From DATGPD01 sp041398565 (GTDB taxonomy: Bacteria > Planctomycetota > UBA1135 > UBA2386), in the NCBI GenBank assembly GCA_041398565.1, contig JAWKUN010000006.1, positions 372,001 to 436,000 on the forward strand: DNA of 64,000 nt. The letters run 5' to 3'. Of this stretch, positions 1-9,149 are shown in pieces. Numbering within the stretch: the stretch's first letter is position 1; the number at the start of each line of letters is the position of its first letter. The notes under the pieces are model-generated. The model saw only the letters and a program-made list of their open reading frames with translations. It had not been told where the DNA came from and searched no databases. A program made the translations under genes and the position numbers.

Positions 1-1632
1 GAGCTCGCGGCCAGCGGAGTGACCTTGTTCGTCACCACGCACTACATGGACGAGGCCGAGCGCTGCACCGACGTCGCCTACATCCACGACGGACGTCTGA
101 TCCTGGCCGGCAAGCCGAACGTGCTCAAGGCCATGCCGTCGGTGACGCCGGCAGGCACGCGCCGCCTCGAGGTGGAGACGCCGGACCCGACGGCGGCTAT
201 GCAACGCCTGCGCCAGGTGCCCGGCGTGCGCGAGGTGACCCTGTTCGGCGAGCGGCTGCACCTCTTGGTGGAAGAACGCGTGCTCGACGCCGAGTTGGTG
301 GCGAGCGCGCACCTCGACGAGACGACGCGGGTACGCGCGGTCACGCCGTCGCTCGAGGACGTGTTCGTGACGCTGACTCGGTCGCCCGAGGCGCGCGTCG
401 AGGCCCTACCCGCCGAGCCCCGCACGCCCGCCGGGGAGCCCGCAGCAGGGGCGTCTGCCAGCCACCGTCACGAACAGCCACGCCCCACCGCGGGCCTGCT
501 CGCGATCCTGCTCAAGGAGTTCGCGCACGTGCGCCGCGAGCCGGCGACCCTCTTCTTCATGTTCGTCATCCCGGTGCTGCAGACGCTGATCTTCGGCTTC
601 GCGATCCGCACCGACATCGACCACATCCCCACGGCCGTTCTCGACCTCGACCGGCGGCCGGCCAGCGAGACCCTGGTCGAGTCGTTCGCCTCCACCAACA
701 CGTTCGATCTGGTCGACCGGGTCGTGGACCGGGATGCCTTGACTCGGGCGATCACGTCCGGCCGCGCCAAGGTCGGAGTCGTCGTGCCGCCGGACTACTC
801 GACCCGCCTGCTGCGCGGCGAGAGCGCCGGCGTGCAGGTGCTGATCGACGGCAGCGACTCGCAGGTGGCGATGACCGCGCTCAACACCGTCAGCCTGCTC
901 GGCATCCAACGCTCGCTGCAGACCGCCCTGCCGTTCGCCGAGGGCTTGGAACGCGTCGTCGCCCGCGACGCCACGGGCGCGCCGGCGCTGCCGATCGAGA
1001 TGCGGCCACGCTTGCTCTACAACCCCGACCTGGTCAGCTCGCACTTCCTGGTGCCGGGCCTGGTGGGGATCATCCTCCAGCTCGTCACCCTGTTCCTCAC
1101 GGCCTTCGCCATCGTGCGCGAGCGCGAGCTGGGCACGCTCGAGCAGCTGTTCGTCACTCCCGTCGGCCGCCTCGGCCTGCTGCTCGGCAAGCTCGTCCCG
1201 TACGCACTGGTCGGCGCACTCGAGACGCTGCTGGTGCTCAACGTCATGGTGTTCGTGTTCGGTGTGCCGATCCACGGCAGCCTGGCCCTGCTGTGCGCTC
1301 TGTCGGGCCTGTTCGTGGTGTGCTCGCTCGGACTCGGCCTCCTGGTGTCGACGGTGGCCCGCACGCAGCTCGCCGCCATGCAGCTCGCCTTCCTCATCAT
1401 GCTGCCGTCGGTGTTGCTGTCGGGCTTCATGTTCCCGCGCGACGCCATGCCGCTGCCGATCCAGGCGATCACGTACGCGATCCCTGCCACCTACTTCGTC
1501 GACATCCTGCGCGGCCTCGTCCTGCGCGGCGCCGACGCCCACGACCTGGCGCCGCAGACTCTGGGCCTCGCCGCCTGCACGCTGGTCATCCTCGCGATCG
1601 CATCGTTTCGCTTCCGCAAGCAGATGGGATGA
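1..1632 (+). CDS. ABC transporter ATPase-permease fusion (3' part)
   Basis: The gene is open from the first base, so its start lies outside the window; 543 codons are visible. The first residues are the end of an ABC ATPase domain, with the H-loop TTHYMDEAE, followed by the usual C-terminal ATPase extension. After a Pro/Ala-rich linker (about residues 135-160) comes an ABC-2 type permease: one membrane segment starting near FFMFVIPVLQ, a large extracytoplasmic loop, then five closely spaced segments ending FRFRKQMG. ATPase and permease in one chain is the arrangement of the YhhJ/RbbA-like and drug or antibiotic exporter families. The substrate cannot be told. A 3' fragment of this gene recurs at 21263-21580. 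Confidence 0.85.
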   Translation, partial: ELAASGVTLFVTTHYMDEAERCTDVAYIHDGRLILAGKPNVLKAMPSVTPAGTRRLEVETPDPTAAMQRLRQVPGVREVTLFGERLHLLVEERVLDAELVASAHLDETTRVRAVTPSLEDVFVTLTRSPEARVEALPAEPRTPAGEPAAGASASHRHEQPRPTAGLLAILLKEFAHVRREPATLFFMFVIPVLQTLIFGFAIRTDIDHIPTAVLDLDRRPASETLVESFASTNTFDLVDRVVDRDALTRAITSGRAKVGVVVPPDYSTRLLRGESAGVQVLIDGSDSQVAMTALNTVSLLGIQRSLQTALPFAEGLERVVARDATGAPALPIEMRPRLLYNPDLVSSHFLVPGLVGIILQLVTLFLTAFAIVRERELGTLEQLFVTPVGRLGLLLGKLVPYALVGALETLLVLNVMVFVFGVPIHGSLALLCALSGLFVVCSLGLGLLVSTVARTQLAAMQLAFLIMLPSVLLSGFMFPRDAMPLPIQAITYAIPATYFVDILRGLVLRGADAHDLAPQTLGLAACTLVILAIASFRFRKQMG

Positions 1633-1841
1633 CGCGGCCGCGCGGCGGGCCGTCGAGCCCGAGCGCGCATCACACCGTCGGCGGTGCCCGGTTCGTGACG
1701 AGCCGCCCACGGCCGTGCCGGCCGCGGCGCCATGCCCGTCACCCCCACCGCCCCGCGCCGCTGCCGACCGGACGAACTCGCTGCGAAAAGGCCGGGAATC
1801 CCTGTCGCGCCACGGCCGGCTCCGCTTTCCCAGGAGCTGCT

Positions 1842-4727
1842 ATGTTGCTCTCCGTCCCTGGCCAGGCCGGACCCGGCATGACCGCACCCATTCCCGACAC
1901 CGATGGCTTACTCGACAGTGGCACGGATCCGGTCGAGCGCATGCTGGTGAGTTGCTTCGCCGGGCCCGAAGCCGGCTGGGCCGAGAAGATCGAGTCCGTG
2001 TGCGCCGCCCAGCCGCAGCACGCCGACGAACTGCGCCGCCGCCTACGCCACTTGCGCGGCCTGGGCGTGCCGGTGCCGGGTGAAGCCAACGAAGAGCTGC
2101 CGGTGCCCGAGCAGCTCGGCGACTTCCGGTTGCTACGCCGGCTCGGTGCCGGCGGCATGGGGGTCGTGTACCTGGCGCGGCAGCTGTCGCTCGACCGCGA
2201 CGTGGCGCTGAAGCTGGTGCGCCCGGACCTGGTGCTGTTTCCAGGCGCGCGCCAGCGCTTCGCGCGCGAGGTGGCGGCGATCTCGCGCCTGCAGCACCGC
2301 GGCATCGTCCCGGTCCATGCCGCCGGCGAAGAGCGCGGCGTGCCGTTCTTCGCCATGGAGTGGCTGCCGGGTTGCACTCTGGCCGAGGCACTGGCCGACA
2401 TCGCCAAGGGCAACCCGCGGATCGACGCGTTGCGCGGCGAAGACCTGGCGGCCGCGGTCGGACGCTGCGCGTCGCGCAGCGTGGATCGTCCGGTCGCAGC
2501 GCCGTCGAGCCCGTTGTTCACCGGCACCTGGATCCAGTGCGCGCTACGCATCGCGGCCGAGGTGGCTGCCGCCCTGCACTACGCGCACGGCCGCGGTGTC
2601 ACCCACCGCGACGTGAAGCCGTCGAACATCCTTATCACCGAAGACGGCCGGGCGATGCTGCTCGACTTCGGAGTGGCCAGCACCAGCGACGTGGCCCGCT
2701 TGACCCGCACGGGCACGCCGGTCGGCTCGCTGCCGTACATGTCGCCCGAGCAGGTCGACGGTCGCGAACAAGCGGTCGACCCGCGCGCCGACGTCTACTC
2801 GCTGGGCGTCACGCTCTACGAGCTGCTCACCCTCGACCTGCCGTACCTCGCCGACGGCTACGAGCCCACGCGGAAGCTCATCTTCAGCGGTGCGCCACCA
2901 TCGATCCGCGAACGCAACCGTGCGGCGTCGTGGGATGTGGAGACGGTGACGCTCACGGCAATGGACCGCGACGCGACGCGGCGCCACGCCTCGGCCGCCG
3001 ACCTCGCCGCCGACCTCGACAACGTGCTGCACGCGCGGCCGGTGGCGGCACGCCGGGCCAGTCTGACCCTGCGCACGCAGCGCTTGCTGCAGCGCCACCC
3101 GACCGCGGCAGTCGCCTCGATCCTCGGCTTCCTGCTGCTGGTTGTCGGTCCGTCGGTCGGCTTCTTCGTGGTGCGCGCACAGATGCTGCGCGCCCGCGCC
3201 GAGTCTCGCGCGGCACTCGCCACCGCCGACTTCATGGTCGAGGCCTTGGCCGGCGCCGACCCGTTCGTCAACCCGGATCGCGACCTGCGGGTGGCCGACG
3301 TGCTGCACACCCTGGTGCCGCGGCTGGCCGACGAGTTCCTCGACGAGCCGCTGGTGCGCGCCCGCGTGTTGGCCGGCGTCGGCCGCCTGTGCCGGCAGAC
3401 CGACCGACTGCAGGACGCGCGCGCGCTGCTCGACGAGTCGGTGCGATTGTGGGCGCGCCACCGGGGCGTCGACGACCTGGAGACGGCGCGCGTGCGCAGC
3501 GAGCTGGTGGTGACTCTGATCCGACTGGGCGAGCACCAGGCCGCCGCGCAGATGATCGACGAGCTGTTGGCGAAGGTCGACGAGCACGGCTGGGCGGCGA
3601 CATCGGCCGACCCGCGCGACCGCGAGTGGGCGGCGATGCTGCGCGTATGGCAGGCCGACGCGCTGTTCCACCTCGGCCGCAAGGAGGCCGCCGAGGAGGT
3701 GGCGACGGCGGCCGTGTCGCCGCTGCTGGCAGCCGGCGCCAGCTCGCGGTCGCTGGCCACCGCCTGGATCCAGCTCGGCACGATCCAGATGGATCGCGGC
3801 GCCCTCGACCAGGCGGCCATCGCGCTGCAACGCGCCGTCGAGCTGTTCCCGACCGCCGACGCGGACGCGACGCACACGCTGCAGCAGGTCCGCATCCGCG
3901 GGCGTCTGGCCACTCTGCTCGCGCGGCAGCGGCACTACGTCGAGGCCGAGGCGATGTTCGCCACGGCCGAAGCGGCGGCGGCGCGGACAGTGACCGGACC
4001 ACACGGCGTGCTCGCCGAACTGTGGCACAACCATGCGCAACTGCTGCACGTCCAGCGCCGGCTTGCGGAAGCGCTGCCGCTGTACGCCAAGAGCCTGCAG
4101 TGCTTCACCGCTACGGCGGGCGCCGACGCCGACAGCACCGTGTTGGTCGGACTCACCTACGGCGCGGCGCTGTGCGAAGCCGACCGCTTCCAACAGGCCG
4201 AGCCGGTCCTCCAGGCATCCCTGACAGGCTTCGAGAATCGCCCCAGTCCGCACGTGTCCGGCGCTGGGTCAGCGTGCCTCTATCTGGCGCAATGCCGCCT
4301 GGCAGCCGGCGACGTCGATGCGGCCAGCCAACGGATCGAGCGTGCCGACGCGGCGTTCGCCACGCGCGACCCGTGTCCGCCGCAGGGCATGATCCTGGTG
4401 GTGCGCGGGCGCATCGAGCTGGCGCGCGGTCGAATCGACGACGCGGTCACCACCCTCGAAGCCGCCAAGAAGCGGCTGGCCGACACCGGCGCCGACGCGT
4501 GGACCGTCCATTCCGCGGAACTCGACCTGGCCGAGTGCCATCTGCGCCGCAACGACGACCGGACTGCCGAGCAGCTACTGCTGCAGAGCTACGCCGGCAT
4601 GCAACGCGTGTCCACCGCCGCAGCTCCGGAGACGCAGCGGTCGGCGCGCGCGCTTCTCGAGTTCTACGAGACGCGCGGCCGCACCGCCGACGCCCAAGCA
4701 CTACGCGAGGCCATGAGCGATGGATGA
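1842..4727 (+). CDS. membrane serine/threonine protein kinase with TPR-like C-terminus
   Basis: PknB-type kinase of 961 residues. The ATP loop GAGGMGVVY is at about 102-110, the invariant Lys in VALKLV follows, HRDVKPSN begins at 255, DFG at 275, then SPEQ. The C-lobe has a planctomycete-style insertion before the HRD helix. A single membrane span lies at about 424-445 (ASILGFLLLVVGP) and roughly 500 alpha-helical residues with TPR-like repeats follow, probably on the far side of the membrane. I chose ATG 1842 because GGAG sits 5 bases before it; ATG 1878 is an alternative. The frame is open upstream to 1293 but that part looks like a shadow of the ABC gene. It overlaps the sigma factor gene by 8 bases, so the two are probably cotranscribed and translationally coupled. 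Confidence 0.92.
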   Translation: MLLSVPGQAGPGMTAPIPDTDGLLDSGTDPVERMLVSCFAGPEAGWAEKIESVCAAQPQHADELRRRLRHLRGLGVPVPGEANEELPVPEQLGDFRLLRRLGAGGMGVVYLARQLSLDRDVALKLVRPDLVLFPGARQRFAREVAAISRLQHRGIVPVHAAGEERGVPFFAMEWLPGCTLAEALADIAKGNPRIDALRGEDLAAAVGRCASRSVDRPVAAPSSPLFTGTWIQCALRIAAEVAAALHYAHGRGVTHRDVKPSNILITEDGRAMLLDFGVASTSDVARLTRTGTPVGSLPYMSPEQVDGREQAVDPRADVYSLGVTLYELLTLDLPYLADGYEPTRKLIFSGAPPSIRERNRAASWDVETVTLTAMDRDATRRHASAADLAADLDNVLHARPVAARRASLTLRTQRLLQRHPTAAVASILGFLLLVVGPSVGFFVVRAQMLRARAESRAALATADFMVEALAGADPFVNPDRDLRVADVLHTLVPRLADEFLDEPLVRARVLAGVGRLCRQTDRLQDARALLDESVRLWARHRGVDDLETARVRSELVVTLIRLGEHQAAAQMIDELLAKVDEHGWAATSADPRDREWAAMLRVWQADALFHLGRKEAAEEVATAAVSPLLAAGASSRSLATAWIQLGTIQMDRGALDQAAIALQRAVELFPTADADATHTLQQVRIRGRLATLLARQRHYVEAEAMFATAEAAAARTVTGPHGVLAELWHNHAQLLHVQRRLAEALPLYAKSLQCFTATAGADADSTVLVGLTYGAALCEADRFQQAEPVLQASLTGFENRPSPHVSGAGSACLYLAQCRLAAGDVDAASQRIERADAAFATRDPCPPQGMILVVRGRIELARGRIDDAVTTLEAAKKRLADTGADAWTVHSAELDLAECHLRRNDDRTAEQLLLQSYAGMQRVSTAAAPETQRSARALLEFYETRGRTADAQALREAMSDG

Positions 4728-5280
4728 ACGCATCGACCGTCAGACCGCGATCGACGAGGTGCTGCTGCGATACCTGCCGCGGGTCGAGGCCTGGATCCGA
4801 CGCCACGCCGGTCGCCGCACCCTGGGCAAGGAGTCGGGCACCGACTTGTCGCAGTCGGTGTGTCGCGAGGTGCTGCAAGACATCGCCCGTGGCAAGTTCG
4901 AGTACCGCGGCGAGCACGAGTTCAAGAAGTGGCTGTACCAGGCAGCCTCGTTGAAGGTGCAGAGCCGAGCGCGCTTCTATGCCGCCGAGCGCCGCGATGT
5001 CGGGCGTGAAGTGGGCAGCGAACACGCGCCAGCGATGCTGCAGGAACTGTTCAAGACTCTGTGCACGCCGAGCCGCGACGCCGGTGCGCGCGAGGACCTG
5101 CACCGGCTCGAATTGGCCTTCGCGCGCCTGCCGGCGTTGATGCAGCGAGTGGTGGTGCTGGCCCGCTTCGAAGGGCGCAGCCACCGCGAGATTGCCGCCG
5201 AGCTGGACACCACCGAGTCACACAGCCGCGTGCTGCTGTCGCGCGCCCTGGCGCGCTTGGCGACCATCGCCGGCGAGTAG
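4720..5280 (+). CDS. ECF-type RNA polymerase sigma factor
   Basis: 186 residues, the normal size for an ECF sigma factor. Region 2 is visible in the first half (a DLSQSVCREVL helix and an aromatic/basic stretch with FKKWLYQAA), and region 4 at the end, with the helix-turn-helix around RFEGRSHREIAAEL and the following recognition helix. The ATG lies inside the last codons of the kinase gene, so expression is tied to that kinase. Planctomycetes commonly pair ECF factors with Ser/Thr kinases, and no anti-sigma gene is present here, so control by phosphorylation through the neighbouring kinase is a reasonable inference. It converges on the FG-GAP gene with a 16-base gap. Confidence 0.92.
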   Translation: MDERIDRQTAIDEVLLRYLPRVEAWIRRHAGRRTLGKESGTDLSQSVCREVLQDIARGKFEYRGEHEFKKWLYQAASLKVQSRARFYAAERRDVGREVGSEHAPAMLQELFKTLCTPSRDAGAREDLHRLELAFARLPALMQRVVVLARFEGRSHREIAAELDTTESHSRVLLSRALARLATIAGE

Positions 5281-5296
5281 CGCCGGCCGCGCGACG

Positions 5297-6709
5297 TCAG
5301 CGCCCGCGGTACACCCACACCTCGCCATCGCCAGCCGGGTCGGTGAAGTCGATCTGGTGCGGCGCGCCCAGGATGGTGTCGTTGCGGCCATCGCCGTCGA
5401 GGTCGGCGAACGCGGCCAGCGACCGGCCCAGTGCCGCGCCGGCCGGTCCCGGCACCTCGACCAACCGCGGATGACCGGCAAGGGACACCTGCAGGCGACG
5501 GCCGATCGTCACTCCGCCGGACGGCGGCGGCGGTTGGTAATCGAACGCCCACGCGCTGCCGGCGGCGCTGCCGACCAGCAGCACCGGCAGACGCGGCACC
5601 AGCATGCCGCCGGCCACGGCGATGCCGATGCGATCGCCCGAGTTGCGCTCGTGGAAGATCACGTCAGCGACCTTGTCGATGCGCTGCGCGCCGAACAGGT
5701 GCGGGCGACCGCTCGCGTCGTCGCGCGAGCCGAGCACGAGGTAGGCGCTGCTGGCGCCGGTCTGCAGCGAGTACGCCGGGGCGCCGACCATGAAGTCGGC
5801 GTAGCCGTCCTGGTTGACGTCGCCGACCGGCTCTATGGCGAAGCCGACGTTCTGCCATTCGGCGCTGGCATTGAGGTTGGCGATGCCGGTCAGCTCTGGC
5901 GCAGTCAACACGTAGCGGCTCTTGAACGAAGGCCGGCCGTAGACAACGTGCGCTGTGCCGCCGTAGCCATAGCCGCTGGTGATGCGGGCCCCATAGGAGC
6001 CGATGCCGAGATCCTCGTAGCCATCGCCGTTGACATCACCGAGCGCGGCGACGGCGCAGCCGGTCAGCCCCACGCCCTCGAACAGCACGCCGTCCTGGGT
6101 GGTGACCGGCCTCAGCATCGGCCGGCGCAGGTCGAGCAGGTAGGCCTCGCCGAAGCCGGTGCGCGCGCCGGTTCCGACCGCGCAGGCGCCGATCGCCAGC
6201 TCCTCATCGCCGTCGCCGTCGAAATCACCAGCCGCCACCGACCAACCGGCGTGGCCATTGGCGTGGCCGTGGATGGTCAGCGTCGCGTCGGTGGTGGTGT
6301 CGTAGGTGCCCCGCCGCAGCGGCCCGGCGAAAACGTGCACCGCGCCCTGACGGCCGCCCGTCGAGGGCTCGCCGACGATCAGGTCGTCGCCGTGACCGCC
6401 GAGCACATCGCCCACCGCCAGCGACCAGCCACACTCGGACCCGGCCGGACCGCGGATCACGACGTCGACCGCCCAGTGGTGCACCGAGCCGCCAGTCGGC
6501 AGCGGGGTGGGGCCGAAGTAGACATCGACCCGGTTGCCGCCGGTCTCGTGCGGCGCACCGATCGCGAGATCCCGGTAGCCATCGCCGTTGAAATCGCCGG
6601 TGCGGATGGCATGACCGAAGCGGTCGCCGCCGTAGCCGTGAAACGTGGTCGGCGCCTGCGCCAGGACTGCGCTCGCCGTGAGCAAGAAGGTCGGAAGAAA
6701 GATGTTCAT
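5297..6709 (-). CDS. secreted FG-GAP repeat protein
   Basis: 470 residues starting at ATG 6709 with a clear signal peptide (hydrophobic LPTFLLTASAVL then AQA). The rest is a run of FG-GAP/integrin-alpha-like blades: repeated units of the type FNGDGYRDLAIGAPHE, each with a DxDxDG-like Ca2+ loop, seven or so in number, forming a predicted beta-propeller. Such proteins are exported and usually take part in adhesion or matrix contact. The frame is open further upstream to 6853, but that extension has no signal peptide and is Arg-rich, so the internal ATG is preferred. It lacks the C-terminal domain shared by several other exported proteins in the window. Confidence 0.85.
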   Translation of the reverse strand: MNIFLPTFLLTASAVLAQAPTTFHGYGGDRFGHAIRTGDFNGDGYRDLAIGAPHETGGNRVDVYFGPTPLPTGGSVHHWAVDVVIRGPAGSECGWSLAVGDVLGGHGDDLIVGEPSTGGRQGAVHVFAGPLRRGTYDTTTDATLTIHGHANGHAGWSVAAGDFDGDGDEELAIGACAVGTGARTGFGEAYLLDLRRPMLRPVTTQDGVLFEGVGLTGCAVAALGDVNGDGYEDLGIGSYGARITSGYGYGGTAHVVYGRPSFKSRYVLTAPELTGIANLNASAEWQNVGFAIEPVGDVNQDGYADFMVGAPAYSLQTGASSAYLVLGSRDDASGRPHLFGAQRIDKVADVIFHERNSGDRIGIAVAGGMLVPRLPVLLVGSAAGSAWAFDYQPPPPSGGVTIGRRLQVSLAGHPRLVEVPGPAGAALGRSLAAFADLDGDGRNDTILGAPHQIDFTDPAGDGEVWVYRGR

Positions 6710-6741
6710 CGTGCCGGCTACAAGGCGGTCCGGTTGCGAAC

Positions 6742-6758
6742 GCGACACCTTTTGTCGC
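6742..6758. promoter_or_regulatory. small palindrome upstream of the FG-GAP gene
   Basis: GCGACA and TGTCGC form a perfect 6-base inverted repeat around CCTTT, 33 bases upstream of the FG-GAP start codon. The position fits an operator or a leader hairpin. Nothing identifies a binding protein, and short palindromes are frequent in DNA this GC-rich. Confidence 0.25.
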
Positions 6759-6905
6759 ATCCCGGCGCGGCCTGCCTTGGAGAGGGCATGGCGCCGCACG
6801 CACTCGGTTCGTTCTTCCCCCCGCTGCTGCTGGCGATCGGCGTCGCCGGCCAAACCCCGAGCTACTCGCCGACGTCAACGCGACCCCGCGACCCGACCGG
6901 ACCGT

Positions 6906-7178
6906 GAGGCCAAGGCGAGGCCACGGCAGATGGTGCGCGCCGGCGGCCTGGTGCTCTTCACCGGACGCACGCTCTCGAGTTCCGAGACCGCGAAGCCGGC
7001 CCCGGTGCACGAAGCACTCGCCGCCCTCGAGGCGGCCGACCCGCGCACGCGCGAGATGGTCAACCTGTTCTACTTCGCCCGTTTGACTGCCAAGAGAGCG
7101 CTGAGGTGATGGCTCACGACGATCGAGCGCGAATGGCGCCTCATCCATGCGCGGATGGAGCGCGCACTGTGCGACGAC
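6906..7178 (+). pseudogene. decayed ECF sigma factor remnant
   Basis: In one frame the text reads like the end of a planctomycete ECF sigma factor: a short linker, then ALAALEAADPRTREMVNLFY followed by FARLT, which matches the start of region 4. The middle of the helix-turn-helix is missing, a TGA interrupts at 7107-7109, and the same frame then continues with TTIEREWRLIHARMERAL, which matches the recognition helix end. Region 2 is not recognisable upstream. I read this as a gene remnant with a small internal deletion and a stop. It lies between two minus-strand exported-protein genes. Confidence 0.55.
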
Positions 7179-7229
7179 GGTTTCCCGGCGGGCTCGGGCG
7201 ACCGACGCGAATCCGGCGCCCGCCTGACA

Positions 7230-9149
7230 CTACCGGCGCAGCGTCGGAGCCGAAGCGGTGCGACCGAGTTGGATTCGCGCCACTTGGACGCGATCCAAGG
7301 CGACCCTTGGCGCCGCGGTGCCGACTGCAGTGTCGCCGTGTTCGCGAGCAGTGATAGCGACCGGACCCGGAGGCAACCCTTCCAACTCCACCTCGCGCGC
7401 CGCAGCGAGGCTGATCGATAGGAGGGAGTCGCCCGATGGAGCGCGCACTTCGACGTAGATGGTACCGATCAGGTCGGACCCGTCGACTCGGCACACTTGC
7501 AACCGCAGGCGACCGCCCCGCCGCAGGCTCACGTCGCCAGCGTACGTCGTGTGGCTACTGGCCACGGCGACCTGCCGTTGGGTCGAAGCGCGATCGCCGC
7601 GCACGGCGCGAAGCGAGTAAGCCTGTGAGGCGGCGAGGCGCAGCGCGAAGTCACCGCGCGCGTCGGTGGTCGCGGTAGCCACCGGCGCGCCCCAAGCGTC
7701 GGAGACCTCGATGCGACTCGCCGCCGCGGCACCGCGATCGGCGTCCTCGACATGACCGTGCAGGGTCCCCGTCGCCAGGTCGAGTTCGAGCGTTCCCGCG
7801 GTCGGGCTGCCGAGGTCGACGACCCGGCGCACCGCCGCTCGATCGGTACTGCCGCCTATGGTCACGAACCATCGTCCGGCGGCGAGCGAAGGAAAGCCGA
7901 ACCGACCATCGGTATCGCTACGCACGGAGGGGCCGGACCCGAGCGGTGAACGGCTCACTGTGACCGTGGCGTCGGCCACAGGCCTGCCGTCCAAGACCAC
8001 ATGTCCGCGCAACTCCGACCAACCCAGCCCGCGAAGATCGAGGGCGACCCGCTCCACGGCACCCGGTCGGGTCACGATCTCCGCGGCCTGTGCCCAGCTT
8101 GCCTGCGCCAGCTCGGCCTCCGCGAGAAGCAGCCGCCAAGATCCGGGCGGGAGACAGGGGATCGAGAATGCGCCGGCGGACACCGGGACCACCACCGTCG
8201 AGCACTGGCGCGTGGCGCAGCGGGCCATGATGCGAAGGCGGGGTAGGGCACCGGGGGGGGCGCCCACCAGACAGCCCTCGACGCCACCGCCCCGGCTCAG
8301 AACGATCGCGAGCGGAGGCTGGTCGGCGCCGAGCGCCGCGCATACCTCTGTCCGTGAGCAACCCGGCCGTTCGACCGTCACAAGGTACCGTCCCGTGACG
8401 AGCGGCCGCGACACGAAGGCGCCGGTGGCACCGCTGCGAACACGATCGACCACGCAAGCCCCACAATTCTCTGGGGTCGGGTCGGCGACCTCGCCTTCGA
8501 CGGGTTGAGATCGAAACGCGATCGTCGCTCCGACGATCGGTTCGCCGTGCTCGTCACGCACCACGCCGCGCGCTGGGACACCGCGGCGCGCGATCAGGCG
8601 AAGCGGCCCTATGTCGCGACCGTAGACGAGGTGGAAGGGGCCCGCGAAGACCGGCGCATATCCCGCTGCGAACGCCAACACCCACACAGGACGTCGGCTG
8701 GCCGCGGGAATGCGAAACTCCGCGAGGGTCGTGCCCGCATCGGCCGTCGTGCGCTCGGCACAAATCGGCCAAGTCGTCGCCGGTGTCCGCCGCTGTGCGG
8801 GTTCGACCAGCAACACGACGCGCTCGATGGCGATCGGGGCGCCGGTGTCGGCCGCCTCGATGCAGCCGAAGAGCGCCGGGAGGCCCCGGCATCCTGGTTC
8901 GGTCGGCGACGCGGCGATGACCTGACGATCCTCGACGCCCGACACCGTCTCGTGTGTTGGGAGGGCGCCCTGCAGCATCGGGTGAGCGACTCTCGTCGCA
9001 TCTTCCAGCCCCTGCGGTGCGATTGGCGTTGCCGTCGAGGGAAGGGCGCACATCGCCGTCCATCCGCCCAACGCGACCATGACCCCGAGGAAAACGAGCA
9101 GCGCCAGCCGCTGCTCGCGCGCGCCGAAATGGTTCGCGCCGCCGTTCAC
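7230..9149 (-). CDS. membrane-anchored carboxypeptidase-regulatory-like repeat protein
   Basis: 639 residues from a GTG start. An N-terminal membrane segment (about residues 14-33, LALLVFLGVMVALGGW) anchors a long exported part made of Ig-like/carboxypeptidase-regulatory-like domains, seen as repeated LRGHVVLDGRPVADATVTV-type strands with G-x-F-x-x-P-x-L-x-x-G turns. No catalytic residues are apparent. The GTG overlaps the TGA of the upstream ELWxxDGT gene (GTGA, 9149-9146), so the two are translationally coupled and probably act at the same place on the cell surface. Two further carboxypeptidase-regulatory-like proteins occur at 14233 and 31182. Confidence 0.8.
   Translation of the reverse strand: MNGGANHFGAREQRLALLVFLGVMVALGGWTAMCALPSTATPIAPQGLEDATRVAHPMLQGALPTHETVSGVEDRQVIAASPTEPGCRGLPALFGCIEAADTGAPIAIERVVLLVEPAQRRTPATTWPICAERTTADAGTTLAEFRIPAASRRPVWVLAFAAGYAPVFAGPFHLVYGRDIGPLRLIARRGVPARGVVRDEHGEPIVGATIAFRSQPVEGEVADPTPENCGACVVDRVRSGATGAFVSRPLVTGRYLVTVERPGCSRTEVCAALGADQPPLAIVLSRGGGVEGCLVGAPPGALPRLRIMARCATRQCSTVVVPVSAGAFSIPCLPPGSWRLLLAEAELAQASWAQAAEIVTRPGAVERVALDLRGLGWSELRGHVVLDGRPVADATVTVSRSPLGSGPSVRSDTDGRFGFPSLAAGRWFVTIGGSTDRAAVRRVVDLGSPTAGTLELDLATGTLHGHVEDADRGAAAASRIEVSDAWGAPVATATTDARGDFALRLAASQAYSLRAVRGDRASTQRQVAVASSHTTYAGDVSLRRGGRLRLQVCRVDGSDLIGTIYVEVRAPSGDSLLSISLAAAREVELEGLPPGPVAITAREHGDTAVGTAAPRVALDRVQVARIQLGRTASAPTLRR

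Noticed and set aside
406..4253. Long minus-strand frames opposite the ABC, kinase and TPR coding regions
   Set aside because: The plus-strand genes have complete motifs; the minus frames are His/Gln/Arg-rich without any domain or start signal.
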